A DNA stretch of 37,837 nt from Candidatus Eiseniibacteriota bacterium (lineage in GTDB: Bacteria > Eisenbacteria > RBG-16-71-46 > JAFGJU01), in NCBI GenBank assembly GCA_020349905.1, contig CP070702.1, forward strand, positions 2,029,743-2,067,579, read 5' to 3'. Each line of letters begins with the position of its first letter. Within the stretch, counting starts at the first letter, position 1. Both the position numbers and the translations under genes were made by a program. Shown here in pieces: positions 32,968 to 37,837 of the stretch. A model generated the notes under the pieces. It ran no database searches. It worked only from the letters and a program-made list of their open reading frames with translations, and was not told where the DNA came from.

Positions 32968-34356
32968 TCACTTTCCCGGCCTATCGCTCCCCGGTTGTTT
33001 TCGCTGTTCGAGGTCAGTGAGTGCTTCGTCGAACACTTCGAGCGCGAACTCGGCCTCTTTCTTCGTGACCACGAGCGGAGGCGAGAATCTCAAAGCGCTC
33101 TCACCGCACGGAAGCACCAGGAGTCCCTTCTCAAAGCAGCGGTTGACGAGCCAATCGCGCTTCTCCGGGTCTGCGTCTTTGCTGCCCGGTGTCTTGAGTA
33201 CTTCGATGCCGATCATGAGCCCCTTGCCCCTGATCCAGCCGATACTGGAGTGTCGCGTCTCGATTTCCTTCAGCGACTCCATCAGGAAGTTGCCCATCTT
33301 CTCGGCGTTCTGAATGAGCCCCTTCTCCAGCAGGGAAATCGTCTCCAGCGCGGCCGCGCAGCTGAGGGGATTGCCGCCGAAGGTGCTCCCGTGGGCCCCA
33401 CCTTCCCACTCCATCAGAACCGAGCGGGCTACCGTGGCTCCCAGAGGAAGCCCGGATGCCACGCCCTTGGCGATGGTAACGACGTCCGGAGCTATGTTCC
33501 AGTGTTGAATCGCAAACATCTTCCCGGTCCTTCCCATGCCGGATTGAATCTCGTCAGCCACAAAGAGGATGCCGTACTTCTCCGCCAGCTTCTTCAGACG
33601 GCTGTGGAACCCGTCGGGCGGGACTATGTACCCTCCCTCGCCCTGTATCGGCTCGACGAAGATTGCCGCGACGTCCTCGGGCGGAGCGGTCTTCTTGAAC
33701 ACGACCTCTTCGATGAAGTTGACGCAGGCGAAGTCGCACTGCGGATAACTCAGATTGTAGCGACAACGCAGGCAGTCTGCGTACGGCACGTGTGTCACGC
33801 CAGGAAGAAGCGGGGAGAAGTAGCGTCTCTGCAGGGCCTTGCTGGCCGTCAGGGAAAGTGAACCCATCGTGCGGCCGTGAAAGGCGCCGTAGAAGGCAAT
33901 CGCCTGCGTACGCCGCGTCTGGTATCGACACAGCTTGATTGCCGCCTCCACGGCCTCGGCCCCCGAGTTGCACAGCAGTACGCGCTTGGAGAACCTGCCG
34001 GGAGTTATCTGCGTCAGCTTCTCGGTCAGCTCCACCTGAACCGGATAGTAGAAGTCCATCCCGCACATGTGGAGAAAGCGGGAAGCCTGGTCCCTTATGG
34101 CCCTCACTACGGCGGGGTGGCTGTGCCCAGTGGAACAGACCGCGATGCCAGCAGTGAAGTCCAGAAAGCGATTTCCGTCAACGTCCCACAACCACGTCCC
34201 CTTTCCCCTGTCCACCACGAGCGGGTAAATCCTCACGTGGGACTTGGTCATGTAAAGCCTGTCTTTCTGAATGAGTTTGGACGCCTCCGACCCGGGCAGA
34301 GTCCTGGTCTTTCTGATTCCCTTCTTGTCTGCCAAGCCGTTCCTCCCCGATTTCAT
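32968..34356 (-). CDS. Class III PLP aminotransferase (GABA/omega-amino acid type)
   Basis: 462 residues of fold type [13 protein letters not shown] (130-141), [31 protein letters not shown] with Asp268, and Schiff-base Lys297 in [14 protein letters not shown] are present. A four-cysteine segment C195-x2-C198-x8-C207-x3-C211 inside the large domain is characteristic of an archaeal/thermophile-rich subgroup and could bind a metal. The likely reaction is transfer of a terminal amino group (GABA, lysine or ornithine) to 2-oxoglutarate. ATG 34356 overlaps the aldehyde dehydrogenase stop (ATGA). The pair would turn an omega-amino acid into the semialdehyde and then the acid. The substrate is not determined. 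Confidence 0.92.
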   Translation of the reverse strand: MKSGRNGLADKKGIRKTRTLPGSEASKLIQKDRLYMTKSHVRIYPLVVDRGKGTWLWDVDGNRFLDFTAGIAVCSTGHSHPAVVRAIRDQASRFLHMCGMDFYYPVQVELTEKLTQITPGRFSKRVLLCNSGAEAVEAAIKLCRYQTRRTQAIAFYGAFHGRTMGSLSLTASKALQRRYFSPLLPGVTHVPYADCLRCRYNLSYPQCDFACVNFIEEVVFKKTAPPEDVAAIFVEPIQGEGGYIVPPDGFHSRLKKLAEKYGILFVADEIQSGMGRTGKMFAIQHWNIAPDVVTIAKGVASGLPLGATVARSVLMEWEGGAHGSTFGGNPLSCAAALETISLLEKGLIQNAEKMGNFLMESLKEIETRHSSIGWIRGKGLMIGIEVLKTPGSKDADPEKRDWLVNRCFEKGLLVLPCGESALRFSPPLVVTKKEAEFALEVFDEALTDLEQRKQPGSDRPGK

Positions 34357-35843
34357 TCAATCGTCACGGCGTCTATCTGCGCCTTCTGCAGCCGTCCACT
34401 GTAGTCCACGTATATGGACTTCCATTCCGTGAACACGTCCAGAACAGCGGTTCCCGATTCCCTGTGGCCGTTCCCGGTGTCCTTCACCCCTCCGAACGGC
34501 AGGTGGACCTCAGCGCCGATGGTGGGGCCGTTTATGTAGGTTATGCCCGCTTCAATGTCTCTCATCGCAACGTGTGCGGTGTTCACGTCGGACGTGTAGA
34601 TAGAGGAGCTGAGCCCGTAGTCGCTGTTGTTGAGTATCGCAATCGCTTCGGACAGACTCCCGGCCTTGAGCACCGAGAGGACCGGCCCGAATATCTCCTC
34701 CTGTGCGATTCTCATGTCGGGCTCCACTCCGTCAAACACAGTAGGCTCGTAGAACCAGCCCTTCTGACACTCCCCCTCTTCGTACGCCTTGCCTCCGGCA
34801 ACCAGCTTCGCGCCTTCACCCAGGCCGATGTCCACGTACGACTGGATCTGCTCCCTCTGTGCCTTGTTTACGAGCGGTCCCACGTCCGTGCGGCTGTCCA
34901 GCCCGTTGCCCAGCTTGAGCCCCTCGACCCTCTCCAGGAACATTGAGAGGAAATCGTCCTTTATCTTCTCGTGCAAGATGAGACGGCTTGTGGCGGTGCA
35001 GCGCTGTCCCGTGGTCCCGAAGGCGCCCCACAGGGCCCCCTCCACCGCGAGCTTCAGGTCCGCGTCGTCCATCACTATCTGGGCGTTCTTCCCCCCCAGC
35101 TCCAGAGAGATTCTCTTGAGTGTCTTTCCTCCGGAAGCGGCTATCTGCTTGCCCACGTCGGAGGAACCCGTGAAGGAGATGAGTCTCACCCTGGGGTGTT
35201 CCACGAGCGGCGTGCCGACCCCCGAGCCGGTTCCGTGGACCAGGTTGACCACGCCAGCCGGAAGCCCCGCCTCTGCAAGAATCTCGACCAGCCTGACGGC
35301 GGTGAGGGGAGTATCGCTGGCCGGCTTGAAGACGACGGTGTTGCCGCAGAGAAGAGCCGGAAAGATTTTCCACGTAGGTATGGCCATGGGGAAGTTCCAG
35401 GGGCTTATGATGCCGCACACGCCGATCGGCTGCCTTATGGACATGGCGAACTTGTTGGGGAGCTCCGCAGGAGTTGTCTCTCCGAAGAGCCTCCTGCCCT
35501 CGCCGGCAGCGTAGTAGGCGGTATCGATCCCCTCCTGGGTGTCGCCCCGCGTCTCCTGGATTATCTTGCCCATTTCTCTCGTCATGTCTCGGGAAATCTC
35601 CTCCTTGTGCTTTCTGAGGAGTTCCCCGGTGCGAAAGAGTATCTCGCCTCGTTTGGGAGCAGGAACCAGTCTCCATTTCTTGAACGCTTCCTCCGCCGCC
35701 GCCACGGCGTCGTCAACGTCCTCCGCGCCTGACTTAGGGAAGACTCCGATCAGCTCATCCCAGTTGGCGGGATTCCTGTTTTCGAACTTCTCCTTGTTCT
35801 TGGAGCCGACCCACTTGCCGTTTATGAAGTTCTTGTACTCCAT
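34353..35843 (-). CDS. NAD(P)-dependent aldehyde dehydrogenase
   Basis: 496 residues, a typical ALDH superfamily enzyme. Oxyanion Asn150 (SPWNFP), cofactor Lys173 (FKPAS), the FTGSSDVG Rossmann loop, general-base Glu248 (LELGGKNAQ) and catalytic Cys282 (GQRCTATS) are all intact, as is [10 protein letters not shown]. The C-terminus ([15 protein letters not shown]...[13 protein letters not shown]) places it with semialdehyde-type ALDHs. With the overlapping class III aminotransferase, the best guesses are succinate-semialdehyde or aminoadipate-semialdehyde oxidation. ATG 35843 has AGGGGG about 7 nt upstream. The 112-bp gap before it shows no strong promoter. Confidence 0.95.
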   Translation of the reverse strand: MEYKNFINGKWVGSKNKEKFENRNPANWDELIGVFPKSGAEDVDDAVAAAEEAFKKWRLVPAPKRGEILFRTGELLRKHKEEISRDMTREMGKIIQETRGDTQEGIDTAYYAAGEGRRLFGETTPAELPNKFAMSIRQPIGVCGIISPWNFPMAIPTWKIFPALLCGNTVVFKPASDTPLTAVRLVEILAEAGLPAGVVNLVHGTGSGVGTPLVEHPRVRLISFTGSSDVGKQIAASGGKTLKRISLELGGKNAQIVMDDADLKLAVEGALWGAFGTTGQRCTATSRLILHEKIKDDFLSMFLERVEGLKLGNGLDSRTDVGPLVNKAQREQIQSYVDIGLGEGAKLVAGGKAYEEGECQKGWFYEPTVFDGVEPDMRIAQEEIFGPVLSVLKAGSLSEAIAILNNSDYGLSSSIYTSDVNTAHVAMRDIEAGITYINGPTIGAEVHLPFGGVKDTGNGHRESGTAVLDVFTEWKSIYVDYSGRLQKAQIDAVTIE

Positions 35844-35955
35844 CTTCTACCCCCTCGTTCTGACAAGGTCCACCCTTTCATCAAGAACCGCCGAAGTCGA
35901 AGCAGTACCGCACCAACCTCAGCGGCTCGGAATGGACGTTCTACAATGGAGGAAC

Positions 35956-36870
35956 CTAGCGGATAATCACGAAGTGACCTTTGTACTGTTCGCCGCCCTC
36001 GCCCTCGACAAGAAACACATACACTCCCGGAACGACCTCCTCTCCGTGCTGGTTAGTGAGGTCCCAGTTGAGGGCGCCGCCGTAGCTGCCATAGTTGAAA
36101 TAGTCCGGGTCAGGATGTACGAGCGAAGTCACCAGGTCTCCCGCCACCGTGTATATTTCCACGATGGCCCTGGCAGGGAGGTTGATAAACTGAATTCGCC
36201 TTCCTTCGCTGGCGTCCCAGGGAGCGCTTCCGTGGTAAGGGTTCGGAACGACCCACACTCTTTCTATGTTTCGGTTCTGCTCGGCCACGGGATGAACGGG
36301 CATGTACGTGAAGCAGTCGGCCTTGGCGCTTCTCCGGGTTCCCGTAGAGTCGAAGTACGTGACCGCGTAGTAATAGCCCAGGCCGTTGAAGGGACCCGGA
36401 ACGTCCAGGCTGATTCGCATCCTGGCGTAAACAGAGTCAAACCCTATCACGGTCCTGACAAGCCTTATCTCGAAGATCGAGTCCGGATCCACGAACTGCC
36501 TGAGAGTCCCCCTGAACGTCCAGCTCACGCTGTCGGCCCGCGTGAACTTTCTCAGGAGCATCATCCGCGATGTGTCAGGCACTTCGCTCCGCCAGAGACA
36601 GTAACCGCCGAACTTGTACTGGTTCGGAACGGGTTGCCCTAGAGCCCTCAAGCTGTCCGTTATCTGCGCCAGCCTGTCTTCCACGTACGTGGACCAGATG
36701 AGCGACGCCACCCTGTCTCCGCAGCTGACATCCAGAAATTCCGGATGCAGAGAGGCCTGAGCCGCCGCGTGGGAAAAAAGCAGGGGAACGGCCAGCGCAC
36801 AAAGCACCAGAGACAGCAGCAGCGACGACCAGGAGAACGACCAAGAACGGTCCCTTACTTGCTCAGCCAT
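35956..36870 (-). CDS. Secreted protein with C-terminal FlgD/T9SS-A-like Ig domain
   Basis: 304 residues. ATG 36870 has GGAG just upstream. Signal peptide about 1-38 (LLLSLVLCALAVPLLFSHAAAQ). A central Ig/FN3-like region (about 40-205) carries GLGYYYAVTYFDSTGT. The C-terminal domain (about 212-304) starts with VWVVPNPYHGSAPWD and has FINLPARAIVEIYTVAGDLV, LNWDLTNQHGEEVVPGVYVFLV, the hallmarks of the FlgD-Ig/T9SS type A sorting-like class. Otherwise no known catalytic domain. It follows the partial gene at the window edge after 89 bp. Probably a surface or matrix protein. Confidence 0.82.
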   Translation of the reverse strand: MAEQVRDRSWSFSWSSLLLSLVLCALAVPLLFSHAAAQASLHPEFLDVSCGDRVASLIWSTYVEDRLAQITDSLRALGQPVPNQYKFGGYCLWRSEVPDTSRMMLLRKFTRADSVSWTFRGTLRQFVDPDSIFEIRLVRTVIGFDSVYARMRISLDVPGPFNGLGYYYAVTYFDSTGTRRSAKADCFTYMPVHPVAEQNRNIERVWVVPNPYHGSAPWDASEGRRIQFINLPARAIVEIYTVAGDLVTSLVHPDPDYFNYGSYGGALNWDLTNQHGEEVVPGVYVFLVEGEGGEQYKGHFVIIR

Positions 36871-36959
36871 AGACTCCTTCCTGCAGTGATTACTTCCCGT
36901 ACAAAGTCACTTCTATCTACCGGGGCGTGTTCGCCCGATTTCCCTGTAACTCCCTGAGC

Positions 36960-37837
36960 TCAACGCCTCGTCACCCTGGCGGGCGATGCGCCCATGTCCT
37001 CGTACATCCAGTCGACGGCGTAGACTCCCAGAGACTCCAATTGCGTGTCGTAGAACATGTGTATCGGGAACCCCATGTAGATGACCTTGGAACCTGCGTA
37101 CACGTCGTGGAAGCGGAATGCACACGCCTTTCTATTGTAGATGGACGTTGGGTAGTTCGCACTGTAGAAATAGAGCGTGTCCGGTCTCTGCTCCAGGTCG
37201 GGGTCCTGCATGGCCGTTGTCACGGCCTCTATCTTGCTGAGCCCATAAGTCGGAGACATGCCACCCTTGGCGAGGTCGAGATTCAGTGTCGGTAGCGCGT
37301 CGGAGTGCTTGCGGTTGGGAATGGCCCATTTAAACCCGTCACCCTGGTTCAAGGGGGTTATGACGGGCCTGTTGACCTCACCCGAGATCTTTAGATACTT
37401 GGCCGCAAACGACTCCGGACTCGGCTCAGAAGGATAGCTGAACTGCTCCGGGTTGTCGGAGGAACCCCGCACTATCTCCCTTCCAAACAACCACAGCCGA
37501 CCTCCACCCTTGAGATACACGTCCAGAATGCCGTCCTCAACCACACGCCTCAGACCCGTATCAAACTGGTTCTGTGTGGCGTCAGCGTCCCACACAAGGA
37601 ACTTGTAACGCGAAAGCTCTGAAAGCGGGGGCTCCTCAACCGTCTTCAGCTCCCGAGGTTCACCGCCCCAGCCCGCCTTGAAGCAGTTGAAGACGTAGAA
37701 GGTGTCCGTGTAAGCCAGGACCCGCTGCAAAACCATATTCATCGTAGCGTCGTGGTCTATGTCACGTGGCAACGTGTCAAAGAAATCGTCCACAAGCAAA
37801 ACGTCACGGTCAAAAAGAAACTCTATAAGCTCAAGCT
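36960..37837 (-). CDS. GATase-like/ThuA-like fold protein, 5' part outside window
   Basis: The frame is open to the right edge (LELIEFLFDRDVLLVDDF... before the TTG at 37799), so the gene begins beyond 37837. The visible ~292 residues show a Rossmann-like start (VLLVDDF), a strand-turn RYKFLVWDAD, a glycine-rich GGGRLWLFG loop and an end VIYMGFPIHMFYD...VDWMYED. These resemble glutamine-amidotransferase-like domains of surface or envelope proteins, but the visible strand loops lack an obvious catalytic Cys. It has no FlgD domain at its C-terminus. The function is unknown. Confidence 0.7.
   Translation of the reverse strand, partial: LELIEFLFDRDVLLVDDFFDTLPRDIDHDATMNMVLQRVLAYTDTFYVFNCFKAGWGGEPRELKTVEEPPLSELSRYKFLVWDADATQNQFDTGLRRVVEDGILDVYLKGGGRLWLFGREIVRGSSDNPEQFSYPSEPSPESFAAKYLKISGEVNRPVITPLNQGDGFKWAIPNRKHSDALPTLNLDLAKGGMSPTYGLSKIEAVTTAMQDPDLEQRPDTLYFYSANYPTSIYNRKACAFRFHDVYAGSKVIYMGFPIHMFYDTQLESLGVYAVDWMYEDMGASPARVTRR

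Overview
The window looks like chromosomal DNA from an uncultured, high-GC, Gram-negative (diderm) bacterium of the broad FCB assemblage (Eisenbacteria/Krumholzibacteriota/Latescibacteria-like lineages). This is inferred from several things: many secreted proteins ending in FlgD-like/T9SS-type-A-like C-terminal Ig domains, lamin-tail-domain proteins, PorV/PorQ-like outer-membrane proteins, TTG/GTG/ATG starts with GGAG-type ribosome sites, and no phage or plasmid genes. All 24 protein genes lie on the minus strand. The four tRNAs lie on the plus strand.

Layout from left to right. (1) 1-253: plus-strand tRNA cluster Arg(TCT, cut by the window edge), His(GTG), Arg(TCG). (2) 191-5110: minus-strand housekeeping and cell-wall block smpB, amidase, GerM-domain protein, murI, rph, rdgB. 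The rdgB reading frame runs into the antisense of tRNA-Arg(TCG). (3) 5430-5516: tRNA-Leu(CAG) with its own promoter. (4) 5550-6879: a small lipoprotein and a secreted lamin-tail protein. (5) 6982-16063: an apparent operon with VWA-domain membrane protein, lamin-tail/CARDB/FlgD surface protein, outer-membrane protein, a ComEA-like helix-hairpin-helix fused to an outer-membrane barrel, a class I aminotransferase and carbamate kinase. (6) 16354-29048: a four-gene unit with 4-bp or near-zero junctions. It contains a 2375-residue secreted Ig/CARDB/FlgD giant, a PorV-TPR protein, a one-polypeptide anti-sigma-type kinase plus SpoIIE-type phosphatase carrying transposase-type helix-turn-helix domains, and a STAS protein carrying a related helix-turn-helix. 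(7) 29230-35843: CDP-alcohol phosphatidyltransferase, pyruvate phosphate dikinase, class III aminotransferase and aldehyde dehydrogenase. (8) 35956-37837: a secreted FlgD-domain protein and the 3' part of a GATase-like protein cut by the right edge.

How the genes work together. The most unusual part is the 16354-29048 unit. A complete partner-switching pair (kinase and phosphatase on one membrane receptor, plus its STAS substrate) is translationally coupled to an exported giant protein and an outer-membrane PorV-like protein. Both signalling partners end in similar winged-helix domains of the kind found at the N-terminus of IS481/IS3-type transposases, but with no DDE domain. No sigma factor is present in the window, so the output may be direct DNA binding or an HTH-HTH contact rather than sigma release; that is inference. 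The 11-16 kb block couples surface LTD/FlgD proteins to an outer-membrane barrel with a periplasmic DNA-binding-type HhH domain. This could be a DNA-handling or cell-envelope assembly system. The 30-36 kb block is carbon and amino-acid metabolism: transamination of an omega-amino acid, aldehyde oxidation, and pyruvate/PEP interconversion.
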